Numbered from the stretch's first letter, positions 23,357 to 34,909 are shown. The stretch: 64,000 bases of DNA from Shinisaurus crocodilurus (GCA_021292165.1 CM037877.1:217475350-217539349); one strand, 5' to 3'. Numbers and translations: made by a program. The notes: generated by a model from the sequence alone, not told the origin.

Positions 23357-25881
23357 TTTTGTTTGTTTCTTCAGCTAAGTATGGTTTTCACAGCTCTAAA
23401 TTTGGAGATAATGCTGCTAAGAGTCCCATTTACTAGAATTTTGATTAGCTAAAACTTCAGATAATAGCTCAATGTTCAATAATTCCTTCAAAGGAGATGA
23501 ACCAAAACTGCATATTCGAGAAGTGGACTCCTGTGTCAACAATGCCTTTAAGGACTATGGATTGGTCTTCACTAAATCTGATTCCTTTCCTCCATGACCT
23601 GAAGTGGTGCATTGGCTGGGGGACACGTTGTGCTCAGAGGGGGAGGTGGAACAGCATGGACAGACCTGTGTGCATGTGGCATTGGCACATAAGCCAGTGG
23701 ATGGTGGGGCTAGCAGTGGGCTTCAAAGCCCATGCCACTCTCTGCCAACTCCTCTTTTGATTGTCTGAGTACCCACTTACCTGCCCAGTGAGGATGTAGT
23801 CTAGTAGGCAGTCAGTTCGGGAATCGGGATGCAGTCAAGGAGGCAGATTAGCTGAGGGATGGAGGTGTTGTTGTTGTTTTGCCTACTTTACACTGTTTAT
23901 GGAGGGAAAGAGAGATGAAGTCTGAGCGGCATTGTATAATTTAGGTTGGTCACAACAGCAGGGCAGTGCAGAAAGACTGAATACAAACAGGTTCACTGGT
24001 GAGTGCCCTGGCGAAAGAGTTTCCCTAGACTTGCCACTCAGAGCTTTGGGACCTGGATCACACACCCAGAGTCCTGGGCCTGAGTGTGGAGGGGTGTCAG
24101 TAATTTTGGAGGGCCTCCCTCAAGACCAAAGCCTGTTGGGGTGAAAGCAGGTAACATACTGCTTTCAGCTCAGGGCAGAATCAGGCTCACCCTTAACTAT
24201 AGGCATGCTAGGATAAGGTTGCCAAGTTGTTTAATCTATGAGATCTAGTATATTTATGATATATTTTAATTTTTTTAATTTTAATCCACTTAGATATATT
24301 TTTAAATGTGGTAAGCAGCATGTAAATCAATCAATAAAATTAATGTGTCTTCCCTTTTGATCTGGGTGTGGGACAAGATTGTATGCAAGATTGTTCATGA
24401 CATGTGCATGACTGTTGCTTCCTTTTTGGATGCTCAGATTAAGATGATGTCATGTAGCCTGATCTATAGAAAGTGGGCACCCAAGATTTTATGAATAATT
24501 GAGGAACCTGTCTCACCTGTCAAGGTTAGAATCTCTAATGCAGCTAAACTTTCTTGAGCATTTAGGCTTGGGGCTCAGTTCAGTAACGCTTGGCATGATG
24601 CATCTAATGAATGAATGGACTATTCAAGCTATGATCATATTCATAACAGTATATAAGAGCTGTAAAAAGCATTTATGAATGAAACCAGCCCATGTTGCTT
24701 CACCAGTTATATATATATATATAGGGGACTCTAATTTGATCTTAGTCTGGCAATGAATCCCAACCTAAACTGACTGCAGTACAACATTCATAAAGCAGAT
24801 GGTGAGATTAAGCTGCTTCAGGAGCTCTGCCGAGAAACATGACAGGAATCGCAGAAATAAATAAATAAAAACAAAAATGATTGATCAGTTGAAAATACAA
24901 GAGTTGTGGGCTTTTAAAATGGAGAGCTACAACATCATTTGTAATGTACAGTAACAGAATTGTGCCCTTTAAGTGCCTTCAACAACCAAAGAAATATTGG
25001 TAATAATCATTGCGTTCAGTGGGGCTTACTGCCAGGTAAATGAGTGTAGGACTCACTGGCCCTGTTGCAACCATAACTGCAAGGCTGAATAGGACTGGAA
25101 AGGAGAAAGAGATGGGGACCTGAAGTCATGGTGCAGATGAGCTAGTGAGAGACAGAGAGAGAGAGTCAGTAGCCCAAAGAGAGAGAAGGAAAAAGCAAGA
25201 GGGAAGGAAAATAGAGGTGTCTAGAACCAACTGTCTGGGAACAGTGGTAACGTCATGTAATTTTAGACTTCAGATTTATTGGTCTTATGGGGGTTCCCCT
25301 CCCCCCATAACTTCATTTACTTCAAAATGTGATAAGCCAGCCTTGCTATGTTTGGGAGCCCTCCTGCTCATTCTTATGAGTGGGGACCTGGACATCTGCC
25401 CAAATGTCCTGCCCTGATGGCACCACTGGCTGGTATAGGAAGTGGGGTCTAGCACTCATCCGCATACTCTGGCTCCAGCCAGAGCACGTATTAGGCCCCC
25501 TCCCCATGCAGATCACCATTATTTGGAAGTCATTGTGCCAGTTATTCAAGGTTGCCTCTGTAATCTTCTTAAGCAACGTTCGCTTTTGCCGAGCCTTCTT
25601 CTGCTGCTAGCAGGTGAGAGCTCAGTGATGGAAGATAAAGATGCCAAAGTTTCCTAGTGATGGGAATGATTTTACTTTTGCTTGTAATGCCATGCTCTTA
25701 TAAAACATCCCAGCTCTACTGTCATTTTCTCTGTGTTCAAATCTCTTCTCTCTACCACTGACTGTGGCCTGGCTGTGTTTTTACAGCAGCTTTTCCCTCA
25801 TGACATTTTAACATTTTTTTCCCATTAGAAAAGCTACGGTAATCTGGGGCTTGTTTGTTTCTGTTTCCATATTTGATTTGC
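23357..25881. other. No gene seen; minor repeat remnants
   Basis: About 2.5 kb. A LINE-tail-like segment is at about 24240-24350 (AAGCAGCATGTAAATCAATC). A short (AT)n lies at 24711-24723. At 25012-25050 there is a half copy of the GCAATCCTAT repeat (GTTCAGTGGGGCTTACT). Purine-rich 25140-25215 gives meaningless RE-repeat frames. No exon recognised. Confidence 0.45.
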
Positions 25882-25947
25882 TGCCCAGCCTGCTGGTGGT
25901 GACATAGATAGATAGATAGATAGATCTCACCACCAGCAGGCTGGGCA
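25882..25947. repeat. Perfect 21-bp inverted repeat with (GATA)n loop
   Basis: The left arm 25882-25902 (TGCCCAGCCTGCTGGTGGTGA is its content; read as TGCCCAGCC + TGCTGGTGGTGA) pairs exactly with 25927-25947. The 24-base loop contains five GATA/GATC units. Possibly a hairpin MITE remnant or foldback made during repair. Confidence 0.85.
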
Positions 25948-26017
25948 AATGCCAAATGACATAGGGAATACCACATGATTATCTTCTTCTTTCATACTGG
26001 TTCATTGTCTTAGGCTA
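25948..26017. other. Spacer
   Basis: Short unannotated spacer between the hairpin and the next transposon. Confidence 0.3.
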
Positions 26018-26380
26018 GGGGTGGGCAACTTCTCAAGGTTAGGGGACCACATTGTCCTGCTGCAAATGCCCTGGGGGCTGCCCCCTATTAAAAATACTGC
26101 TGCAGCTGAATCTACAGCTTGCAGTGGCAAAACTCTCCACAATTTGGCTTGAAAACAAGGTGCACAGGGAGCACACACATTGTTTACAAGCAGAATTGAG
26201 CTCCTGGGAGGCTTCTGGGTGACAAAATTTTTTTAAAAAACAAGGAGAACACTCCCTGTGCGCATTTTTTCCAAGCCAAATAATGCGTATTTTTATGCTG
26301 CCAAGGCAGCAAATTCAGCAGCAGTGGGCAGGAGGCCTGCAAAAATGGCCAGGGGGCCACATGTCCCCCCACCCCCCTGT
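26018..26380. mobile_element. hAT-like element of the GGGGTGGGCAAC type
   Basis: Left end TAGGGGTGGGCAACTT and right end CCCCCCACCCCCCTG are inverted, and the interior has inverted blocks (TTTGGCTTGAAAACAAG against TTTTCCAAGCCAAAT; GGAGCACACACA-type against TCCCTGTGCGCA). Relatives lie at 33449-33775 and 42302-42569, the latter with a target duplication. No clear TSD here. Confidence 0.55.
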
Positions 26381-27547
26381 CATGGCCTGAGAGTGCCTTT
26401 CTCAGCATTTCTATTTTCTGTCTTTCCCACATCCCAGAATCCAGGCAGAGACTTCTGCCCTTTGGAAAGACAGGCCTGCTTTGTGAAGCAAACCATGAAC
26501 CAAAAATTTCTCTTGACCAAAGCTTTCTTCCATTCAACTACACCTGAACCTCATAAAATAAGAACAGAGCTACACAGAACATTCTGGATTTCAGAAATGA
26601 AATGTAAACAAAGAAGAGAGGTGGCGGTATCAGAGAATCAGATCAGCCAGCACCTGGGCTTAGTGCATGCTTTGGAATCTGGATAAAAGTGAAGATAGTT
26701 TTGGGTACAACCCTTTCAATTGACAGGTGACCTAAAAAAAAATGTAGCTCATACAGAGCATTTTTCAAAAACCTGTGTGGTTAATAACAAGTGATTACAG
26801 TGACCTGATAAATATAGCATATAATATCAACTTAATAGCACACATCAAGGGGAAAAATCAGTAATTTATAATATGCATGTATGATGTATGCTTTAAAACG
26901 TATACTGAATTTACGCAAGCCTCAATCCAGTTCACATCTGTCTTTTGCCCATTTGCATCCTGATCCCCAGGATTTTTTCCACTGGAAAAATTCAGGTATT
27001 ATACTTGACTGCTATGGAATACGCTCTTCTATACACACAAACCACATAACTTCCCCTTTAGCTCATCACAGACTTGTTTCATGCCTCTACTTGGCCAAAG
27101 ATATCTGATCAATTTGAACAAAAGGTTGCCTGCTTACCTTGATACAATGCCTAGAGCCTAGTCAGGTATGAGGTTTTGTTACAGTTTTCCATCTCTGCTC
27201 AGTCTTGAGAGGGAAAAGATTAATCGGTAATTGGCCCAGCAAGATCCAAATATTCCCTAGGATGGCCTCAGGGAAAGTTTTAGAATTATGGATGGGGGGG
27301 AACCAGAGGTGAGATTTCACTGAAGCTCTCACCTGAAGCAAGACCATAAGTTTTGTGTCTTTAATGGTCTCTTTTAACGGTCTCTTTCCTCAATGTAAGA
27401 TCTGTGGTGAGACTGACCAGGGTTCCCCTTTTCCCTCCAGCTGAATGAAGAAGAGAATTCTTTGATGGCTTTGCTGAAACTGCCTTAGTGATATGCTATT
27501 TTCCCCCTCTCAAATATACAGTTACCGGTAAGCTTTTCGTCTTGCCC
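26381..27547. other. No gene seen
   Basis: About 1.2 kb without recognisable exons or transposon ends. Confidence 0.45.
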
Positions 27548-27780
27548 GTTTCTTATTTTTTTTTTTTAATTTTTTATTTATATTTTTAAAGAACACACAT
27601 ACACACAAAAAAACATAAACCTACAAATCATACACTACAAGTGCACCCGTCATCCCGGGGCCAAAACCAATTCTATCCACATAATCCATTATTAATCTAT
27701 ATTCCAAAAATACATCATATCATGACATGGCTTACTCCCTTTCCTGTGTTTCTTTGTATTCATTCCCCTCATCACTAAGA
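27548..27780 (-). repeat. Retroelement 3' end headed by poly-T (L1-like)
   Basis: A long T-rich run (27548-27590) is followed by ACACACATACACAC, then GTGCACCCGTCATCCCGGGG and AT-rich sequence. Reverse-complemented, this is an unstructured 3'UTR with a poly-A tail, as in L1-like elements. Family uncertain. Confidence 0.4.
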
Positions 27781-28362
27781 AACTTATGGCTGAGACGCGT
27801 TCTAAGAGTAGCATAGCTCTGCTAGGCTCTGAACCTTGTGAAAATGAGATGGAGTGTGTGAGGACCACAGCCTTTCCAGCTGCATCTCTTCACAAGCATG
27901 ATGATGGTGTTTGGACATGATTGTCAAGAAATACAAATTATGGTTACTGATGTGTTTTGCCTTTGATCTGAACAGAGATTAATTCTTTGGGGCGGCATCT
28001 TTAAAGTGCAATCTGTTACTGTAATCAGCCATTTAAAAATTAATCTGATTATATATGGAACTACTGTAGCAAATGTAATCAGCCCTTTTAACATTACTAT
28101 AGAGAATTACCTAGGCTGAATTGCCTTGTCATAATAAAGACATGATCACTCACAGAAGTACGCCAGGTAAGGGAAGAAAACACATGAAAGGGAATGCAGT
28201 TCTATGCTGCGAGCGCCAAGAAAGAGGCAGACACCACTGAATAGTCTGAAACATGCCACAACTTTATCGTAGGCACATGGCATGTACGTATCAACTAAGA
28301 CCAACATGGAAAGGGTAGTCCTAGGCTCTCCGTACAATTTGCTATGGGAGATTAACATGAAT
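27781..28362. other. No gene seen
   Basis: Nothing recognisable. Confidence 0.4.
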
Positions 28363-28532
28363 GCAGTATTTTTCCATGTATAAGACTATACTTTTTCCTA
28401 AAATTTTTAGACTAAAAATTGAGGGTCGTCTTATACACGGAAGTAAGCCAAGGAGAGAACCGCGCGGTTGCGAAACTGCCCAGTGGGGGGCGTCTTATAC
28501 ATGGGGGCGTCTTATAGACGGAAAAATACGGT
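28363..28532. mobile_element. Palindromic MITE with GTATTTTTCC...GGAAAAATAC ends
   Basis: 170 bp. The left end GCAGTATTTTTCCATGTATA plus AGAC pairs with the right end GTCTTATAGACGGAAAAATACGGT (quoted in parts: GTCTTATAGACGG, AAAAATACGGT). Internal TCTTATACA-type motifs repeat. The CTATAAGACG/TATAAGAC ends recall a dispersed vertebrate DNA transposon family; superfamily not assigned. Confidence 0.6.
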
Positions 28533-29242
28533 AGCCAGGCATGAGGTCTCCACAGCATGACTAAACTCCTCTATAAGAATCTGCAGTGCCACCCACCCAA
28601 ACTCACCTGCTTAATTTAGCTCTACTTGGTTTAAATGCCCTACTGGGCCATTGCCATGTCTCCAACGGCAGCCTGTCAGCTGCTCTGGAAAGGCCACAAG
28701 GAAGGTAAAGGTTCCCCAGCAACTTTCACTCAAAAGATATAGTCATTAAGCTACCATGGCTAAATGCTAATGATAGCCTTAACCCAATAAATGAGCCCAA
28801 CTCTTATTCTCAAAACCATCCAAGCCTAGATAAGTTCTAGCCTATGGCATTCCAGAGTACACTGGTCCATGAACATGGAGAGTCTGTAACCTTCTTAGGC
28901 TAAAAGACAGTCATAATGCCCCCCTCCCCACGGAAATCACTTGTTGCTTTTGGAAAAGTTGTCCAAATGAATGGGTTGCACACCACTGCAACTGGTCATG
29001 GAAGCTCCATGAAACTACCATGGCTAACAGCCATTGACAGATTGCTCTCTCCTGGCACTGACTAGCTCATTCTAAAAACCTCACCAAGCTAGCAGAGATC
29101 ACAACAGTCTGTGGCCTTCTGATGCATACTTCTCCTAAACATGGAAGATTCATTATGTCATATCTAGTGAATTGCCCAGTTCCCATGAATGTAAGGAATA
29201 AATAGCCCAGTTTCCATGAATGCAAGGAAGCCAGCCATCATC
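28533..29242. other. No gene seen
   Basis: No recognisable exon or repeat. Confidence 0.4.
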
Positions 29243-29386
29243 CCATCCAGTGACATTCAGAGGTGGTGCACTGACTCTCAGCCTAACCTACCTCACAGGG
29301 TTGTTGTGAGGATAAAATGGAGAGGAGGAGGAGGATTATGTAAGCTGTCACTGCTCCATCCAGTGACATTCAGAGGTGGTGCACTG
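29243..29386. repeat. 31-bp direct repeat flanking a copied 79-bp SINE piece
   Basis: A 31-bp sequence (CCATCCAGTGACATTCAG + AGGTGGTGCACTG) occurs at 29243-29273 and again at 29356-29386. Between them, 29269-29347 is identical over 79 bp to 29851-29929 inside the SINE 580 bp downstream, including its AAGCTG variant (other copies have AAGCCG). The fragment has neither the head nor the tail of the SINE, so retroposition cannot explain it. CACTG is shared at the junction. Confidence 0.85.
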
Positions 29387-29746
29387 CTCCTGAGGGTAGA
29401 CAGGAGAGAATGAGGAGAGGGAGGAGCACCACCATCAACAAACAACAACTCAGAAGAGCAAACGAAGGAAGCTGGTAGTGATTTAAATTATGAAGGAGGT
29501 GTCTTATTCTAGGATTCACTCAAGAGAATATGGCTGAAATACATTGAGCATAAAATAAATTACTACTTTCTAGTACCAAGTTGAGGCCCACCTCTTCCTT
29601 TGCTCTTCTATTTAAATTATAGGTGATAGATGAATTCAGCCTTCTATTGGAGGCAGCAATCATTTGCATCTGTGCTTGTTTGTAGCAGCCCACCTGCAGG
29701 TAAAAATACAAGCACAGAAGCTCATTTGAATGCTAGTGGGAGAAGG
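29387..29746. other. No gene seen
   Basis: Nothing recognisable. Confidence 0.4.
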
Positions 29747-29985
29747 AGAGCCAGTGTGGCGTAGTGGTGAGACTGTTGGACTGGGACTCAGGAGATCCGG
29801 GTTCTATTCCCTGCTCGGCCATGAAACTCACTGGGTGACTTTGGGCCAGTCACTGACTCTCAGCCTAACCTACCTCACAGGGTTGTTGTGAGGATAAAAT
29901 GGAGAGGAGGAGGAGGATTATGTAAGCTGCCTTGGGTTCCTTGCAGGAAAAAAGGCGGGGTATAAATATAACAAATAAAATAAAT
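29747..29985 (+). mobile_element. Sauria-type SINE, full length
   Basis: Head GAGCCAGTGTGGCGTAGTGG, second pol III box in CCGGGTTCTATTCCC, core with CTCACAGGGTTGTTGTGAGG, tail GGCGGGGTATAAATATAAC plus AAATAAA. Flanked by AGAAGGA (29741-29747) and AAGAAGGA near 29978, consistent with a target duplication. Apparent donor of the 29269-29347 fragment. Confidence 0.88.
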
Positions 29986-30702
29986 CAAGAAGGATAGTAA
30001 GAAAAATGAAGGCAAATGAGTGAGGAAAGAAATACAGAGTATGTGCTGGAAAACGGATCAACACAGTTTAGATTTTGCAGTGCTCCCTGTGGGCTTCTTA
30101 TGGTGAGGTTTCCAAAGGATCCTGAAGATCCCAGCACCAAAATGACATTTTCGAGGAAGTCTAACAATGTTCAGTGTATACAGTGTGTCATTGAGGTGCC
30201 ATCAAATCACGGTGCAATTGAGTAATCAAACAATGCAGTCAAAATGGCATTTCCCTGGTAGCCATTCATCCCTTGTTGTCATCTAACTGTGTTTCTAATC
30301 TCCCTCTAACCAACATGGCTATTCCTGAAAAGTAAATATAAACTAGAAATGTCATTTCTATCTGTTGCCCAATAAATCTGATAGCACCTCTCTCTCACTT
30401 CCTTTCCAATAAGCAAGTACTGCCAAGCCGGAGGCATGCCAGAACATGGAGTTCAAATAACTGGTAGGCTTGTCTGTCTGTCTAATGTATATATTTTATC
30501 GTGCTACAGCAGTAGCCCGGGAACTGACAGAATGCAGCTCTTGATCAAGGAGCTGAGAAATACGTCCTGGCTGTATATTTTCTCTTTGTGATAAAACAGC
30601 TTACTCCTTCAGGATGCCCTGACAGCTTCCCAGCCCTTTCTTTAAGATGCCATGCCTCATCCTGTTCAGGTTAGAATTCTCAGATTAGACTTTGACTGTA
30701 TA
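29986..30702. other. No gene seen
   Basis: Nothing recognisable. Confidence 0.4.
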
Positions 30703-30704
30703 TA

Positions 30705-30954
30705 CAGTAATACCTTGGATTACAAGTAACTTGGTTTGAGAGCGTTTTGCAAGACAAGCAAAATTTTAAATATTTATTTAATATTTTTTGACTTGATATA
30801 CAAGCGATGTCTTGCAATACAAGTACTGTAGTATGGCTTAAATTAAAAATCTCTGTACAAATTTTTTTGGGGGGATTTCGTTTTGATATAAGAGTGTTTT
30901 GGATTACAAGCACGTTTCCGGAACGAATTATGCTCTCAATCCAAGGCATGACTG
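30705..30954. mobile_element. pogo/Tigger-like MITE, copy 2 of 3
   Basis: 250 bp, CAGTAATACCTTGGATTACA ... CAATCCAAGGCATGACTG, flanked by TA at 30703-30704 and 30955-30956. Very similar to copy 1 (14013-14263) along its length. Confidence 0.85.
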
Positions 30955-30957
30955 TAT

Positions 30958-31597
30958 TAGTGTTGTGCCAAAAAGTTTTTTTTCAACCATTTTCTTTCAA
31001 TTTGATCCCCCCCCCCCAAAAAAAAAAGCAAGCAAAAAGAAATTCAAAGTAGAATGAAATTTAGGAGAAATTCTTGTGGGTTGGGTTCAGGGTTCTTCTC
31101 ATGTGTATCTCACTTATGAGGTGGCCAAGGAATATGTGTGGGTGTCCTACTTCTCACAGTGCAATAATCTCTCCAGCAGTCTGTAGCCTTCCTGGCTTCC
31201 AGCACTTTAAATAAAGTCCAGGGTAAGACATCATGAGATAATTCCTCCCATAGGGCTTTTTCAGACCAGGAAGTGCAGGGAGCCCGGGAGGCTGAAGAGC
31301 AATGCTATGAAGTGTAATAGAAAGAAAAAGACACATACACACCTTCAACCAGCTCGCAGTGATTAGGTAAGCTCAAAAATACACCAAAAGAAATCCAAAT
31401 TATATTATAAATGCCCTGAAAATAAGGCAGAAAAATAGAAGCCTCTTTCTTGGGGGAAGAAAATTTCCAGCAAATTAGAGGGCAGATCTTGGCAGAGTGC
31501 TAGCTCCACCTCTTCACTGGAGCTGGATACAACACTGCCCCCTCACACCTGCCACTGGGCGTTGAGGCAAGTAGTGGTATTATAAGCATCTGCACTA
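30958..31597. mobile_element. TAG-GCTGTGC hAT-like element, copy 1
   Basis: Left end TAGTGTTGTGCC starts three bases after the Tigger-like copy 2. Interior blocks (AAGACATCATGAGATAATTC, CTCCCATAGGGCTTTTTCAG, GGAGCTGGATACAAC) are shared with 36712-37333 and 41170-42032. The right end is decayed or truncated. No ORF. Confidence 0.65.
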
Positions 31598-31648
31598 GGG
31601 ACAAGGCGTATCCTCAATCACCCCTCAGAAATTGAACATTTGGAAGAC

Positions 31649-31830
31649 CTTGGGGGCTGGGGCAGAGTGCATGCTTTGCATGCAGACGTTCCCAGATTCA
31701 ATGCCTGGCATCTCCACGTGGGGCTGGAGAAGACCCCTTTTGGAAACCCTCAAAAGCCACTGCCAGTCAGTGCAGACACTGAGCTAGATAGACCAATGGT
31801 CTGACATGATATAAGGCAGCTTGCTATGTT
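31649..31830 (+). mobile_element. tRNA-Ala-derived SINE
   Basis: The head resembles tRNA-Ala(TGC): CATGCTTTGCATGCAGACG and TTCAATGCCTGGCATCTCCA. The middle has AAAGCCACTGCCAGTCAG and the tail GAGCTAGATAGACC, AATGGTCTGACATGATATAA, GGCAGC. Other copies are at 44028 and 48675. The tail resembles the LINE end at 48000-48124. Confidence 0.75.
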
Positions 31831-31836
31831 CCAAGT

Positions 31837-31972
31837 CACTCTTCCGGAATCTGATGCCCTCCAGATGTTTTGGACTACAACTCCCAATATTCCTGACCAT
31901 TGGCCATGCTGGCCGTAGCTGATGAGAGTTTAATTCCAAGACATCTGGAGGGTACCAGATTCAGAAAAGCTA
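31837..31972. mobile_element. hAT-type hairpin MITE, TSD 7 of 8
   Basis: Left arm GCCCTCCAGATGTTTTGGAC and inverted right arm (CCAAGACATCTGGAGGG). Flanks TTCCAAGT (31829-31836) and TTCCAAAT (31973-31980). It inserted directly at the tail of the tRNA-Ala SINE. Confidence 0.75.
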
Positions 31973-31980
31973 TTCCAAAT

Positions 31981-32126
31981 GGTTCTGAGATTTGTCAAAG
32001 CACTGACAACTGAGAAGACAGTCAGAATCATTTATTTATTTATTTAAAAGCCTAGGAACAGTATTGTCTACTGCGGCGGCAAACAGCTTCCACTTTCTCA
32101 AGGGCCACTGTATTCTGCTTCTAGTC
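31981..32126. other. Spacer with (TTTA)n
   Basis: Short spacer; (ATTT)n at 32031-32046. Confidence 0.35.
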
Positions 32127-32245
32127 TTTCCCAGCCTGGTGCTCTCCAGATGTTTTGGACCAACTCCCATCAGCCCAGCCAACATGGACAATCGTAGTCC
32201 AAAACATTTGGAAGGCATCAGGTCAGGGCAGGCTATTCCGAACAG
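32127..32245. mobile_element. hAT-type hairpin MITE, old copy
   Basis: CCTGGTGCTCTCCAGATGTT ... AAACATTTGGAAGGCATCAGG. Same family as 31837-31972, but no clear target duplication remains. Confidence 0.6.
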
Positions 32246-32949
32246 TGGCTGGGGGCGAGGGGGGGGGGCGCGTAGCTGGAGGTATATATTTTATCATGCA
32301 TTGCAAACTGACCTCCCACACAGATGGTCAGGCTCTATGGTATAGCGGTGCAATTTAGCAGTAGAGGAGGACTGTGCTGTGTCATTATGAAGCACATGTG
32401 CTCACATATAGCTAAGGCAAATTCCCACAAGACACTAGTACTGTGGACTATATCTCAACATGATTGCTCTTGTTTAAAAGGGATGAAACCGTGCACAAAC
32501 GTGTCGGTCAATTGATTTAATGTTTATTTAGGACATTTGCTCTAATCATGTTAGCAGCCACTGCAATTAAGGCTACTTGATTAGTTACATAAAGATCTGT
32601 ATATCTACAAGGAGTTTACACACCTGCGCAGCCAAAGTTCTATCAGACATTCCTACCAACAAAGGTGCAAGAAATCTTTTCCTGGACAAATATTTCATGA
32701 TTAACATATGGCTGAGCCTCCAGGAGGAAAATAAAGTTTCTGGGGTTTGTGGGTGGGGTCATCCGGACCACAGGCCACCCACTTCATCTTCATCTTAGCA
32801 TCCATTAGCATCTTATTCCTTGGGACAGCTGAACTCACCTGCCTAGCTTTGATGGTTCAAATGTCCTTTTCCCCACCAGGATCCTGCCGTGAGGACAGCA
32901 AGGCCACCTTCCAGCCATGCTGCAAATCCTTCGGAAAGCTTTCATAAAC
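32246..32949. other. No gene seen
   Basis: No exon recognised. A short G-rich stretch is at 32255-32270. Confidence 0.4.
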
Positions 32950-33300
32950 CATTTATTTGTTTACTTTCTTACTTTTTCATCTGGTCAACAAGAACAAAAA
33001 GTTCTCTGGGTGGCTTATGTAACAAAAGAATAAAAATAGTACACAATAAACAACAACAACAACAATAAGTAAAGTAAATACAAAATAAAATGTATAAAAG
33101 CAGCCATTCCAGCACTCTATGGGAAAGCTGTAAAATCTAGAATCTAAAACCTAAATTGCTGGAGATGGTGGTGGTGAAGGAATGTCTTCACCATGTGCCA
33201 GGTGAGTCTCCTCAGGGAGGGCATTCCACAAGCTAAGTGCCCCAACCAAGAAGGCCTTCTTTCTTGTAGCCACCTGCCTAACTTCATTCAGTGAATGTAC
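32950..33300 (-). mobile_element. L2-type LINE 3' end
   Basis: On the minus strand, sequence equivalent to VATRKKAFLV, then LWNALPEETHLA, matches the last part of L2 RT. It is followed by a 3'UTR with ATAAGCCACCCAGAGAAC and an AAATAAATGG tail. Frames broken. Confidence 0.72.
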
Positions 33301-33448
33301 TAGTTCTTGTACAAATACCATTATTAGCTGATACTGTCATGTCTCCTCTAGCCTTGAACCAGGGCCAAATGGCTAGTTTGGCAATTCATGCACCCTTTCA
33401 AGAGTTACAGGGCATATAGGAGAGATCAGACATGGTTGACTTTGGCTA
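33301..33448. other. Spacer
   Basis: Short unannotated segment. Confidence 0.3.
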
Positions 33449-33775
33449 GAGCAGTGGTGGGAAACTTCAGGGGCCGAGTTCAACCCACAAAACACACTGG
33501 GGGCCCCACACATTGCCAAATGTCAGTGACAGCAGCAGCAAAACAATTGGCACTGGCCCAAAAAAGCCAAATCTTCCTTTAAAAGCAAGGCTTTAAAGCT
33601 AATGTTGGCCTTTTTAGACTACTGCCACAGTTTGCCACCAAGATTTGGAAGCAAACCACCAATTGTTTCACTGCTGCTGCTGCCAGAGGAAAATTTGGCA
33701 TTGGCATGGAGTGTCAGGGACCACACTTAAGGACAGGTAGCCACGTGTGGCTTATGTGTTGCCCAATCCAGAGCA
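33449..33775. mobile_element. hAT-like element of the GGGGTGGGCAAC type
   Basis: Left end CAGTGGTGGGAAACTTCAGG, interior inverted blocks (GACAGCAGCAGCAAAACAATT against AATTGTTTCACTGCTGCTGC, each at the edges of a large palindrome) and right end TTATGTGTTGCCCAATCC. Terminal bases decayed; no target duplication found. Confidence 0.6.
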
Positions 33776-34804
33776 TCAACCAAAATCAGATCTGGGCTGA
33801 GAATGCTAATGCTAAGATTATTTTTCTCAACCATATCTGGGGATTTTATTCCAGCTTGATCAATTTTCTAAGGGCTGAGAGGACACACCACTCCAGAAGC
33901 TAGACAAGGCATTCAAAGTCTCACTCAGTTTGGGGTGTGTGTGTGTGGGGGAGAACTTGGGGGGAGGAGATTTAGGACAAACCAGGTGGCCATACCCACT
34001 CCATCACTTCCCTGTCACTGAGCCCTGCTGCCTTCTGCATGCTGGAAATTGTAATATTGCCTGCTTAAAATCAACAAGGTAATGTAACCACTAATTAGAG
34101 TGAGAGGAAAGGGTTAACTAAAGAGTCCCAGGGTGCATGTCTTTGTAACCCCTCCTCCCTACTTCTGGCCTCTCTGGGCAGTGCTCTCTCCCTACTTCCT
34201 GCTTCTTTCTGAAAGCTTCTCTCTCCCAACCAAGATAGATGCTGGCTTCTAGCCAGCGACCTCCAATGAATAAAATAGACTGTAAGTAAAACTAATAAAT
34301 GTCTTTATTAGTTTTAAACTTTATATAGACAATCCGTTCCTTTCTTTAGAGCCTTAAGAGAACAAAGGGTTTAGCAACTCACGTGGTGAAGACCAGTTTC
34401 AATTAACCAGGCTGCGCTTAAGGGAGAAACTCTGCTTTGTCCTAATCAGTATAGGACTGACACCTTTCCCATATCTTCCAACACTGCACACTGGAGGATG
34501 AAGGTCTGCAGGGATGAATAACCCCCCCCCATGTGATTTAGAACATGGATTGTGCAGAGTTCTAGATGTGGAGGCTTCCCACTATAGACCTTTGCTCTCC
34601 AATGCATGGAGTGTGGTGGGGCTGGGCACTGGGGACACATGGAGCAGCCAGGGCCAGGTAGCACATCTCCACTCGATCCCTTATATGATTCTAATTATGT
34701 GCAGGTTTGAACTTCTGAACAGGGCTAAAAACTTGATTGTCCCTTTTAAACAAGAACAGAACAGCATCTGGAAAGTCCTGACTCTACCCAGATACAAGGG
34801 TAGT
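33776..34804. other. No gene seen
   Basis: About 1 kb. A (GT)n run is at 33938-33950. No exon recognised. Confidence 0.4.
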
Positions 34805-34812
34805 GTCTAGTG

Positions 34813-34901
34813 CAATGTTCTCCAACCTTGGGTCCCCAGATGTTTTTGGCCTACAACTCCCAGCATGCCCCAGCCAGCAACGCCAAGGTTGGAGAACACT
34901 G
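34813..34901. mobile_element. hAT hairpin MITE, exact 8-bp TSD (CTCCAACCTTGG family)
   Basis: 89 bp, CAATGTTCTCCAACC ... GGTTGGAGAACACTG, flanked by identical GTCTAGTG at 34805-34812 and 34902-34909. Relatives with larger interiors lie at 39669, 46633 and 51381. Confidence 0.9.
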
Positions 34902-34909
34902 GTCTAGTG

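Noticed and set aside
29269..29347. Independent truncated SINE insertion
   Set aside because: It lacks both SINE ends, is identical to the neighbouring SINE, and sits within a local 31-bp duplication, so copying from the neighbour explains it better.
31649..31720. tRNA-Ala gene
   Set aside because: The tRNA-like sequence is decayed and continues into a SINE body and LINE-type tail; it is a SINE head, not a gene.
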